This document shows, piece by piece, positions 1-5,905 of a stretch of 8,812 nt of DNA. Where the stretch lies: NCBI GenBank assembly GCA_005888925.1, contig VBCP01000095.1, positions 1-8,812 on the forward strand. The letters are read 5' to 3'. The position numbers and the translations under genes are program-made. Below the pieces are notes generated by a model. That model did no database searches, was not told the DNA's origin, and worked only from the letters and a program-made list of their open reading frames with translations. Positions within the stretch are counted from its first letter, which is position 1. Each line of letters starts with the position of its first letter. The stretch is from Betaproteobacteria bacterium (GTDB taxonomy: Bacteria; Pseudomonadota; Gammaproteobacteria; Burkholderiales; SG8-39).

Positions 1-528
1 GTCGACGTAGGCCTTGGCATCGGCGCCAAAATCGATGTGATACGCGTGCTCGAACATATCGAGTGCCAGGATCGGAATTCCGCCTGCCACTGCCTGCGTA
101 TGCACGGCCGCGTACTGATTGACGAGCCGCCGGTCGCGCGGCACATAGACGAGCAGCACCCAGCCCGAGCCGCCGGCAAGCGCGCTACCCATAGCGGTGA
201 ACTCGGCGTGCCAACGGTCGAGCGAGCCGAAATCGCGCGCCAGCGCTTCCGCGACCGTGCCCTTCGGCTTGCCGTCGCCGCCGAGGCTGGCGAAGTAGAG
301 CTCGTGCAGCAGCGTCGAGTTGAGCGCGATCAGCTCCTCGCGCTTCAGTCCGTTCAGGACGTAGCCCGGCGTCTTGGCGAAGTCGAGCGACTCGAGGTGC
401 TCGGTGATGGCGTTGAGCCGGCGCAACGCACCGCCGTAGTTGTTCTCGTAGTGGCTCTCGATCAGCTTGAGCGACAGCCCGTTCAGCAGCCAGGGACGGC
501 AGTAGATCGGCTTCACTTGGTAGCGCAT
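1..528 (-). CDS. chrC: Fe/Mn superoxide dismutase-family protein, ChrC-like (3' end off window)
   Basis: The first 176 residues are visible and the C-terminus lies beyond the left edge. The start is ATG at 528, preceded by AAAGGAGAG at good spacing. The four metal ligands of Fe/Mn SODs can be placed: His26 (in ESHYENN), His75 (in LLHELYF), Asp157 and His161 (in ALDMFEHAYH). The core strand GSGWVLL is present at 120-126. Positions equivalent to E. coli SodB His30 and Tyr34 are Asn30 and Ala34, so this is a divergent branch rather than a housekeeping SOD. The N-terminus, with ENNYGGALRRLNAI, resembles ChrC of chromate-resistance loci as I remember it. It lies 32 nt downstream of a closely related SOD-rhodanese fusion and is probably co-transcribed with it. 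Whether this copy also carries a rhodanese domain cannot be seen. Family call is firm; SOD activity and the chrC name are inference. Confidence 0.88.
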   Translation of the reverse strand, partial: MRYQVKPIYCRPWLLNGLSLKLIESHYENNYGGALRRLNAITEHLESLDFAKTPGYVLNGLKREELIALNSTLLHELYFASLGGDGKPKGTVAEALARDFGSLDRWHAEFTAMGSALAGGSGWVLLVYVPRDRRLVNQYAAVHTQAVAGGIPILALDMFEHAYHIDFGADAKAYVD

Positions 529-560
529 GCCTACTCTCCTTTCAAGTCAGTTCGCGCAGC

Positions 561-1457
561 TCACGGCTGCAACTTCATCGCTCCGCCGCTCGCCTTCCAG
601 CCGGAGTGGCCGCTGTTCATGTACTTCGCGTCGAAGCCAGCCTCGCGCAGCTTGATCGCGGTCTTGCAGCCGACGTGGAACCCGTAGGCGCAGTAGACGA
701 CGACCGGCTCGGACTTCGACAGCTCGCCGATCCACTCCTTGAGCTGCTCGGGATCGCGCCACTGGACGCCCTCCGCGATGTCTTGCAGGCGCGAGACGGC
801 CGCCCGCGGGCGCACGTCGATGACCTGGACGGGCTTGCCGGCGGCCATCATCTCTTTCACTTCCTCCACGCCGATGCCCTGGACGTCGCCGAACTCCGGC
901 TGTTCGAGCAGCCGCGGCGCGGGAACTTTGGCCGCGTCTTCGTAGCGCAGCTCGAGCGCCGGCCAATCCACGTTGCGCAGGAACGTATCGACGTAGGCCC
1001 TGGCGTTGGCGCCGAAGTCCATGTGATAGGCGTGCTCGTACATGTCGAGCGCCAGGATCGGCACGCCACTCGCGACGCACAGCGAGTGCTCGGCGGCGTA
1101 CCCGCCGAGCGCGTATCCCATCGCCCTGAACTCCGCGCGCCAGCGATCGAACGAGCCGAAGTCACGCGCGAGGATTTCGCTCATCGCCTTCGTCGGCTGG
1201 CCGTCGCCGCCCATGCTCGCGAAGTAGAGCTCGTGCAGCAGCGTGGAGTTGAGCGCGACGAGCTCCTCGCGCTTGAGCCCGTTCAGCACATGGCCGGGGG
1301 TGTTCGCGAAATCCAGCGACTCGAGCTGCTCGGTGATGGCGTTCAGGCGCCGCAGCGCCCCGCCGTAGTTGTTCTCGTAATGGCTCTCGATGAGCTTCAC
1401 CGAGAGGTAGGAGAGCGTCCAGGGACGGCATTGGAACGGTTTCAGCTTGTAGCGCAT
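561..1457 (-). CDS. SOD-like (ChrC-type) domain fused to C-terminal rhodanese (ChrE-type) domain
   Basis: 298 aa in two parts. Residues 1-180 are SOD-like, with metal ligands His26, His75, Asp138 and His142. Residues about 190-295 form a rhodanese domain, with IDVRP near 213-217, the persulfide loop at Cys256 (VVVYCAYGFHV) and the terminal GHSGW-x-x-SGG motif. Rhodaneses carry sulfane sulfur on this Cys. ATG 1457 is chosen because GGAGG at 1463-1467 precedes it at 5 nt. A TTG four codons upstream overlaps that Shine-Dalgarno (SD) sequence and is rejected. The preceding lipoprotein gene stops one base before this ATG, so translation is probably coupled. Compared with the downstream paralogue, 19 residues are missing near residue 118, including the conserved GSGW strand. 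chrC (SOD) and chrE (rhodanese) are separate genes in known chr loci, which supports a redox or chromate-detoxification role by inference. Confidence 0.9.
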   Translation of the reverse strand: MRYKLKPFQCRPWTLSYLSVKLIESHYENNYGGALRRLNAITEQLESLDFANTPGHVLNGLKREELVALNSTLLHELYFASMGGDGQPTKAMSEILARDFGSFDRWRAEFRAMGYALGGYAAEHSLCVASGVPILALDMYEHAYHMDFGANARAYVDTFLRNVDWPALELRYEDAAKVPAPRLLEQPEFGDVQGIGVEEVKEMMAAGKPVQVIDVRPRAAVSRLQDIAEGVQWRDPEQLKEWIGELSKSEPVVVYCAYGFHVGCKTAIKLREAGFDAKYMNSGHSGWKASGGAMKLQP

Positions 1458-1458
1458 G

Positions 1459-2046
1459 TCATCCTCCAATGGAATCGATCAGCCGCCGGGCGAGATTGCC
1501 GCAGGTGCCGCGCCCAGTTGCGACGCGCTGCGCCTGCCGCGGCCGGCTCAGGTCCGAGTTCGCGAGCTTCGCGGCGCTCTTGAGCTGCGGGTCGATCCTC
1601 CAGACCGAGCGCTGCACTCCGCTATAGGCGATGAACGCCGCCTGCTCGCTCGAATAGACGACCGCGGCAAAGCCGACGTCCTTGTCGGTGTCGGCGTCGA
1701 GGGCAAGCGGATGGACTGTGACGGCGAATGTCTCCGGGTCGATCCGCCACAGCGTGGACACGACGTTGCTCGTGACCACCACCTCACCTTTTGGGCCGAG
1801 CGCGACATCGGGCGGACAGTGCGGCGAACCGACATAGAGCCAGCCGGGCAGCGTGACCGCGACCGGGCGCGCGCTGGCCGTGCTGTGGATCAGCACGCCT
1901 TCACGGGTAAGCCAGACCGAGCGGTCGCGGATCGTGTCGACCTGGTAGCCGAGCATCGACGAAGCGCTCGGGACCGCGTTGCTTTCGCAGCCGGTGAGTC
2001 CGGCGAGGGCGGCGGCGGCGAGGATTGAGGCGATTGCGTTTCTCAT
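1459..2046 (-). CDS. Small outer-membrane-type lipoprotein with beta-propeller-like repeats
   Basis: 195 aa. The N-terminus is a lipoprotein signal peptide: Arg2, a hydrophobic run and the lipobox LTGC, with lipidated Cys20. Glu rather than Asp follows Cys20, so outer-membrane sorting is likely. The rest shows repeated strand-like stretches, including STLWRIDPET (98-106) and RSVWRIDPQL (146-155). These recall YVTN/NHL/SMP-30-like beta-propeller blades, but at this length a complete propeller is unlikely. Cys77 and Cys182 could form a disulfide. ATG 2046 is chosen because AGGAG lies 7 nt upstream and the lipobox is then correctly placed. The TGA stop at 1459-1461 is one base from the SOD-rhodanese ATG, and the SD of that gene lies within this gene's last codons. 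I do not recognise a specific family, and the function is unknown beyond operon membership. Confidence 0.8.
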   Translation of the reverse strand: MRNAIASILAAAALAGLTGCESNAVPSASSMLGYQVDTIRDRSVWLTREGVLIHSTASARPVAVTLPGWLYVGSPHCPPDVALGPKGEVVVTSNVVSTLWRIDPETFAVTVHPLALDADTDKDVGFAAVVYSSEQAAFIAYSGVQRSVWRIDPQLKSAAKLANSDLSRPRQAQRVATGRGTCGNLARRLIDSIGG

Positions 2047-2158
2047 ATACGTACTCCTTCCCCGAAGGGTTTGGAGCAGCGCTTGAGACGGGGGCGTCCT
2101 TGCGACCGGGTGTCTGCGGTACCCGGCTAGGGAGGCTTTGCTGCCCTGCCCTACATGA
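2047..2158 (-). promoter_or_regulatory. Structured 5' leader of the lipoprotein/SOD-rhodanese operon (leader A)
   Basis: In transcript order there are four hairpins. The first, UAGGG...CCCUA, spans 2153-2128 with GCAAAGCC on its 3' side. The second, CCGGGU/ACCCGG with loop ACCGCAGAC, spans 2126-2106. The third, GACG/CGUC, spans 2098-2087. The fourth, CCC-UUCG-GGG at 2069-2060, abuts the SD (AGGAG at 2058-2054). The motif CAAG-NN-CUGCUC lies at 2085-2074, and its CUGC can pair with GCAG in the second loop. The second and third hairpins and both motifs recur in the leader at 3773-3872. Such a leader could control translation, but ligand and mechanism are unknown. The structure was read by eye, without an energy calculation. 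Confidence 0.5.
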
Positions 2159-2164
2159 GGCCAC

Positions 2165-2193
2165 AAGCTAGTCCTCTGCCTCTGGGGCGTCAA
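2165..2193 (-). promoter_or_regulatory. Candidate sigma70-type promoter for the lipoprotein operon
   Basis: Reading the minus strand, TTGACG (2193-2188) is separated by 17 nt from TAGCTT (2170-2165). The -35 box matches five of six consensus bases, but the -10 box matches only three. The predicted transcript start, near 2158, falls just before the first leader hairpin, which fits. This is a sequence match only. Confidence 0.4.
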
Positions 2194-2210
2194 CGGATCG
2201 TCGTATCTTT

Positions 2211-2228
2211 TATCACTTATTTGTGATA
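2211..2228. promoter_or_regulatory. Inverted repeat TATCAC-N6-GTGATA, candidate ChrB operator
   Basis: A perfect 6-bp dyad with a 6-bp AT-rich centre (TTATTT) ends 11 bp before the chrB ATG, in the AT-rich gap between divergent genes. ChrB proteins are known to act as chromate-responsive DNA-binding regulators of their own promoters, so autoregulation is a reasonable inference. chrB has no visible SD, and TATAAC (2231-2236) or TACATA (2227-2232) could serve as its -10 box. A bound regulator would then overlap the chrB promoter. It may also affect the opposite operon, whose -35 box lies 18 bp away. Confidence 0.45.
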
Positions 2229-2239
2229 CATATAACGCA

Positions 2240-3187
2240 ATGGAAAGCTTCAACACCCTGGTGCTCAGCCTGCCCACCCGGAACTCCACCTTGCGGATGC
2301 GTCTTTGGCGCGCGCTCAAGGAAACCGGCTGCGGCGTGCTGCGCGATGGCGTCTACGTGCTGCCGGCCGCCGCCGATCCGGGCGGTCTCGCCAAGCTCGA
2401 GTCCGACATCCGGACGCAAGGTGGCTTCGCCATGACCGCCGAGTTGAAGCCGAGGACGGCTGCGCAGCTCGCGGACGTCCGCAAGCTCTTCGATCGCAGC
2501 GCGGACTACGGGGCCTTGGTCGAGCGCATCGCGACGACGAAGGCTGCGCTCGAGCCCCTGGGAGCGCGGCGCGGCCAGACGGCGATCCGGCGCCTCGAGC
2601 GCGCAATGGCCAAGCTCTCGCAGATCGATTTCTTCGCCGGCGAAGCCAGCACCCAGGCCGCAAGCGCGCTCGATGCGCTGAAGACGAGATACCGCGAGCT
2701 GTACGCTGGCGGCGAACCGCGCTTTTCCAAGCGTGGATTGCGCCAGATCGATGCCCGGCGTTTCCAGAAGCGCGTATGGGCGACTCGCAAAGCCCCATGG
2801 GTCGACCGCCTCGCGAGCGCGTGGCTCATCAAGAGATTCATCGATCGCGACGCCAGGTTCGTCTGGATCGCGCGGCCAAGCGAATGTCCGAAGAACGCCG
2901 TCGGCTTCGACTTCGACGGCGCGCAATTCACGCACGTGAAGAACCGCGTGACCTTCGAGGTGCTCGCCGCGAGCTTCGGGCTGGACAAGGACCCCGCGCT
3001 CGCAGCGATCGGCGCCGCGGTGCACTTTCTCGACGTCGGCGGCATACCGGTGCCCGACGCCAGGGGTCTCGAGACCATGCTGCGCGGGATCAAGGAGAAG
3101 GCGCGCAGCGACGACGCCCTGCTCGCCGAGGCGATGCGCATTCTCGACCACTTCTATTCGGCCTACGCTACTGCGAGCCGTAGCTGA
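2240..3187 (+). CDS. chrB: ChrB-family chromate resistance regulator
   Basis: 315 aa, full length for ChrB. Residues about 1-150 form the N-terminal ChrB domain. It is basic, opens with FNTLVLSLPTRNSTLRMRLW and includes GVLRDGVYVLP. The C-terminal chromate-resistance domain covers about 178-310, with RVWATRKAPWVDRLASAWL (178-196), GFDFDGAQFTH (222-232) and HFLDVGG (262-268). In studied systems ChrB senses chromate and controls chrA and accessory genes such as chrC. No chrA follows here; the next gene is convergent and overlaps this one by 20 bp. Divergent on the other side is the lipoprotein/SOD-rhodanese operon, a likely target. There is no evident SD before ATG 2240, so the mRNA may be leaderless or poorly translated. 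The ATG gives the expected ChrB N-terminus. Family is clear; the exact ligand and targets are inferred. Confidence 0.92.
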   Translation: MESFNTLVLSLPTRNSTLRMRLWRALKETGCGVLRDGVYVLPAAADPGGLAKLESDIRTQGGFAMTAELKPRTAAQLADVRKLFDRSADYGALVERIATTKAALEPLGARRGQTAIRRLERAMAKLSQIDFFAGEASTQAASALDALKTRYRELYAGGEPRFSKRGLRQIDARRFQKRVWATRKAPWVDRLASAWLIKRFIDRDARFVWIARPSECPKNAVGFDFDGAQFTHVKNRVTFEVLAASFGLDKDPALAAIGAAVHFLDVGGIPVPDARGLETMLRGIKEKARSDDALLAEAMRILDHFYSAYATASRS

Positions 3188-3772
3188 AGTCGTCGAAGGC
3201 GGTGACGCTGTCGGCCTTGGTCCATAGTCCCACGGCGCCGGACCCGGCGATGTGCGCATCCTCGAGATCGATGTAGGTCTTGCCGTTCAGCGCCACCTTG
3301 ATGCGCTTGCCCGAGAACTCCACGCGCAGCGTGTGCCAGACGTTCGGCGGCACCGGAGCGTCGACGTACTTGATCGTGATACGGCGCCCATTCGTGGTGT
3401 GATACAGCGAGACATTGTCCTCGAGCGCATTGGCGCGCGCGACGTAGTAGTTGTCGCCGTCCTTCCAGCGCCACATCACCCCGCCCGCTTGGTCCGCCTT
3501 GCCGGAGATGGACTTGAAGCGCACCTCGACGAACCCGTTCTCGACCACCGTCTTCGGCAGGACGCACCAGGGGAAGGGTCCGCTGCCCGATTGCTGCAGC
3601 ACATTCGGCTTGCTCGGCGCCGACGAGTCCTGGCGCACCGCCCATTGCGGATTGCCCTTCCCGGTGACGCCCTGCGCAGCGCACCGGGCTTGTCGCTGTC
3701 GAAGTTGATGGTTTCGGCGAATGCGGCGCTGGCGGCGAAAACCGTCGCCACGGCGATGCAGGTTTCTTTCAC
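3168..3772 (-). pseudogene. Exported DUF1080 / 3-keto-disaccharide hydrolase-like protein, frameshifted
   Basis: The start is GTG 3772, with AAAGGAG 5 nt upstream. The signal peptide is KETCIAVATVFAASAAFA, with probable cleavage before ETINF. After codon 32 (DKPGAL) the frame is lost. Inserting one C near 3676 (CTGCGCAGG to CTGCCGCAGG) restores GALPQGVTGKGNPQWAVRQD and continues to the TAG at 3168, giving about 201 aa. The body carries the jelly-roll pattern of the DUF1080 family: GFVEVRFKSISGK, DQAGGVMWRWKDGDNYYVAR and WHTLRVEFSG, then NGKTYIDLED and GLWTKADSVTAFDDF. Some members cleave sugar derivatives, but single-domain periplasmic members like this are largely uncharacterised. Everything past the lesion is well preserved, so the frameshift is either recent or a base-calling error. 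The end overlaps chrB tail to tail by 20 bp. Its leader shares an RNA-like element with the lipoprotein operon. Confidence 0.82.
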
Positions 3773-3872
3773 GATGGCTCCTTTCCGGCGCACGACCGGA
3801 GTCAGAGCAGAACTTGGACGCCGTCAGCAGCGTCTTGATACGGGGAGTCTGCCGGCACCCCCGTTTACATCA
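3773..3872 (-). promoter_or_regulatory. Structured 5' leader of the DUF1080 gene (leader B)
   Basis: In transcript order, hairpin ACGGGG/CCCCGU (3864-3840) has GGCAGA in its loop. Next come CAAG and hairpin GACGC/GCGUC (3834-3817). The motif CAAG-UU-CUGCUC follows at 3816-3805. Finally hairpin UCCGG/CCGGA (3800-3784) abuts the SD AAAGGAG. The loop GGCAGA can pair with UCUGCU downstream over six positions, one of them G-U, as a pseudoknot. The same order of parts is found in leader A at 2126-2060. Confidence 0.5.
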
Positions 3873-3878
3873 ACTAGC

Positions 3879-3884
3879 ATTATA
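3879..3884 (-). promoter_or_regulatory. Consensus -10 box (TATAAT) for the DUF1080 gene
   Basis: The minus strand reads TGCATATAATG, a perfect TATAAT at 3884-3879. No good -35 box is found 16-18 nt upstream. A TG two bases before the hexamer is close to, but not exactly, an extended -10. The predicted transcript start, near 3872, places the structured leader at the very 5' end. The site touches the start of the divergent permease gene (3888). Confidence 0.4.
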
Positions 3885-3887
3885 TGC

Positions 3888-4922
3888 ATGCGCCGTCGCG
3901 CGATTGCTTACGCCTTGCTTTCAGCCGCGCTGTTCGGCGCGAGCACGCCGTTCGCCAAGCTGCTGGTCGGCTCGGTCGCACCGCTCGCGCTCGCCGGCCT
4001 CTTGTACCTCGGCAGCGGCCTCGGCCTCGCCGCCTGGCTCGCGATGCGCAGGCCGAAGACCATAAAGCTCCCGCTGCGCGACCTTCCTTGGCTCGTCGCC
4101 GCGATCGCAGCCGGCGGCATCGTCGGGCCGGCGCTGCTCATGTATGGGCTCGCGCGTACGGACGGCGCGACGGCGTCGCTGCTCCTCAACCTCGAAGTGG
4201 TATTCACCGCGGCGATGGCGTGGATCGTGTTCCGCGAGAACGTAGACAAGCGCGTATTCCTGGGGATGCTCGCCATCGCGGCAGGAGGCGTCGTGCTGTC
4301 TTGGGAGCAGATTCCGCGCGCGAGCAGCGTTGCCGGCCCGCTCCTGATCGCGGCTGCCTGCCTCGCTTGGGCGCTCGACAACAACCTGACGCGCCGCGTA
4401 TCGGGTGGCGATCCGGTAGTCATCGCAGCGTTGAAAGGCCTGGTTGCGGGTACGGTGAACCTGGCGCTTGCGCTCGCGCTGGGTGCATACCTTCCCGCGC
4501 CGGGATCGATCGCCCTGGCGGGCCTCGTAGGGCTGGTCGGCTACGGCATCAGCCTGGTGCTGTTCATCCTCGCGCTGCGGGATCTCGGCACGGCGCGCGC
4601 CGGCGCGTATTTTTCGGTCGCGCCTTTCTACGGCGCCGCGCTCGCCCTGCTGCTGCTCGGCGAACACGCCGGCCCTGCGTTCTGGGCGGCGGCAGCGCTG
4701 ATGGGTCTCGGCGTGTGGCTGCACCTCACCGAGCGGCATGAGCACGAACATGCGCACGAGCCGACGACGCACGCGCACGAACACGTGCACGACGAGCATC
4801 ACCGGCATGCGCATGACGCACAGTGGGATGGCCGCGAGCCGCACAGCCATACCCACGAGCACGGCCGCTTAAGGCACCGCCACCCGCACTACCCCGACCT
4901 GCATCACCGGCACGAACACTAA
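3888..4922 (+). CDS. EamA/DMT-family permease with His-rich C-terminal tail
   Basis: 344 aa. Residues about 1-280 contain roughly ten hydrophobic segments arranged as two EamA repeats. ARTDGATASLLLNLEVVFTA lies at the end of the first half and GTARAGAYFSVAPFYGAALA in the second, both typical of drug/metabolite transporters. The last 61 residues (284-344) contain 23 His in HEH, HAH and HHRH patterns and end in HPHYPDLHHRHEH. I recognise that ending from other EamA proteins of this type, where the tail is thought to bind metal ions. Export of a divalent metal or metal complex is plausible but unproven. ATG 3888 begins the first membrane segment. The frame stays open for over 600 nt upstream, but that stretch is antisense to the DUF1080 gene. 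No SD is visible and a leaderless transcript is possible. The stop overlaps the next, convergent gene by 4 bp. Confidence 0.88.
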   Translation: MRRRAIAYALLSAALFGASTPFAKLLVGSVAPLALAGLLYLGSGLGLAAWLAMRRPKTIKLPLRDLPWLVAAIAAGGIVGPALLMYGLARTDGATASLLLNLEVVFTAAMAWIVFRENVDKRVFLGMLAIAAGGVVLSWEQIPRASSVAGPLLIAAACLAWALDNNLTRRVSGGDPVVIAALKGLVAGTVNLALALALGAYLPAPGSIALAGLVGLVGYGISLVLFILALRDLGTARAGAYFSVAPFYGAALALLLLGEHAGPAFWAAAALMGLGVWLHLTERHEHEHAHEPTTHAHEHVHDEHHRHAHDAQWDGREPHSHTHEHGRLRHRHPHYPDLHHRHEH

Positions 4923-5263
4923 TCGCCGGTCTTCGACGTAGTCGGGTTTTCGTCCTTCTGGGCTTCCGCCTGGAGGCACTTCTCCTTCTCCGCGCCGGTC
5001 ATCGTGTCGCAGTGCGGAGAACCTGCGTTTTTCTCGTATTTCTCGCCGGGCGTGGCTTCACGGGTGGCGCCGGAGCTCGCCGCATCCGCCGGGGCGCCCT
5101 GTGTCTTGTTCGCCTCGTCGCGCAGGCACTGTTCTTTCTGCTCGCCGCTCATCGTGTTGCAACGCGCCGATTCACCTGAGCCGTAGGATGTCTGGGCGAA
5201 GGACACGCCGCCCCATCCAAGCAGTGTCGAGGCGACGATTGCTCCGAATACGTTTGCTTTCAT
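4919..5263 (-). CDS. Small periplasmic protein with twin C-x10-C repeats
   Basis: 114 aa. A Sec signal peptide (about 1-23, ending GGVSFAQ) is followed by two copies of one motif: CNTMSGEQKEQCLRDEA (35-51) and CDTMTGAEKEKCLQAEA (85-101). They are exactly 50 residues apart and joined by a Gly/Ala/Glu-rich, probably disordered linker. In each, Cys pairs with Cys across ten residues, as expected for a disulfide-closed helical hairpin. Similar C-x-x-x-x-G-x-x-K-x-x-C segments occur in uncharacterised exported proteins of Burkholderiales. I know of no assigned function. ATG 5263 is chosen because AAGGAG lies 6 nt upstream and the signal peptide starts there. It is convergent with the permease (4-bp overlap) and divergent from the FMN reductase. 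Confidence 0.8.
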   Translation of the reverse strand: MKANVFGAIVASTLLGWGGVSFAQTSYGSGESARCNTMSGEQKEQCLRDEANKTQGAPADAASSGATREATPGEKYEKNAGSPHCDTMTGAEKEKCLQAEAQKDENPTTSKTGD

Positions 5264-5355
5264 GGCTGTCTCCTTCAAGAATTGCACCTTAATTGCTGCA
5301 AATAGCGTGCCGTGTCCGCTAAACTCGCCGCTTTTCAAATCCCGGAGACACACGA
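5264..5355. promoter_or_regulatory. Divergent promoter region between the twin-Cys protein and FMN reductase genes
   Basis: 92 bp with an AT-rich centre. For the minus-strand gene, SD AAGGAG lies at 5270-5275, and a small TTGCA/TGCAA stem can form between 5282 and 5301. For the plus-strand gene, GGAG (5344-5347) precedes GTG 5356 by 8 nt, and TAAACT (5320-5325) is a weak -10 candidate. The RNA-like element seen in the two other leaders is absent here. Confidence 0.3.
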
Positions 5356-5905
5356 GTGGCGGACCTCAAGGTGCTGGGCATCAGCGGCAGCCTGCGCAAG
5401 GCGTCGTACAACACGGCGATATTGAAGGTCTGCGCCGAGCTCATGCCCGCGGGCATGACCATGACTTACGCGCGCATCGACGACCTGCCGCTCTTCAACC
5501 AGGACGTCTTCGACGCCGGACTGCCGGAGCCGGCGAAACGCTTTCGCGCCGAGGTCACCGCGGCCGACGGGGTGCTGATCGCGAGCCCGGAATACAACTT
5601 CTCCCTCTCAGCGGCGCTCAAGAACGCCATCGACTGGGGCTCGCGCCCGCCGAACCAGTCCTGGCAGGACAAGCCCGTGGCCATCTTCTCCGCCTCCGGC
5701 GGCCCGATGGGCGGCGCGCGCGTTCAGTACGACCTGCGCCGCATCCTCGGCCAGCTCTGGGCGCATGTGCTGCCGCGGCCGGAAGTGTTCGTTGGCTCCG
5801 TGGCCTCGAAGGTCGATCCACAGGGCCGGGTCACCGACGAGGCGACGCGCAAGTTCCTCACCGACCTGCTCGTTGGCTTCAAGGTCTGGATCGAGCGCAT
5901 GCAGG

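Noticed and set aside
123..176. 11-bp direct repeat CCGGCGGCTCG in SOD copy 1 flanking much of the segment lost in copy 2
   Set aside because: The two repeats are 43 nt apart and in different codon phases. Recombination between them would remove 43 nt out of frame, not the 57 nt seen.
1458..1469. TTG at 1469 as start of the SOD-rhodanese gene
   Set aside because: It overlaps the GGAGG that serves ATG 1457 and would leave no ribosome binding site of its own.
606..1583. Long plus-strand open frame opposite the SOD-rhodanese gene
   Set aside because: Arg/Ala/Glu-rich, with no recognisable domain. It is the typical mirror of a GC-rich gene, and the minus strand encodes clear SOD and rhodanese motifs.
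2213..3259. Minus-strand open frame of about 348 codons opposite chrB
   Set aside because: Low-complexity composition without motifs. chrB on the plus strand is unmistakable and the frame runs across gene borders.
3252..3887. Upstream extension of the EamA permease frame
   Set aside because: This stretch is antisense to the DUF1080 gene, has no domain, and the first membrane segment begins only at the ATG at 3888.
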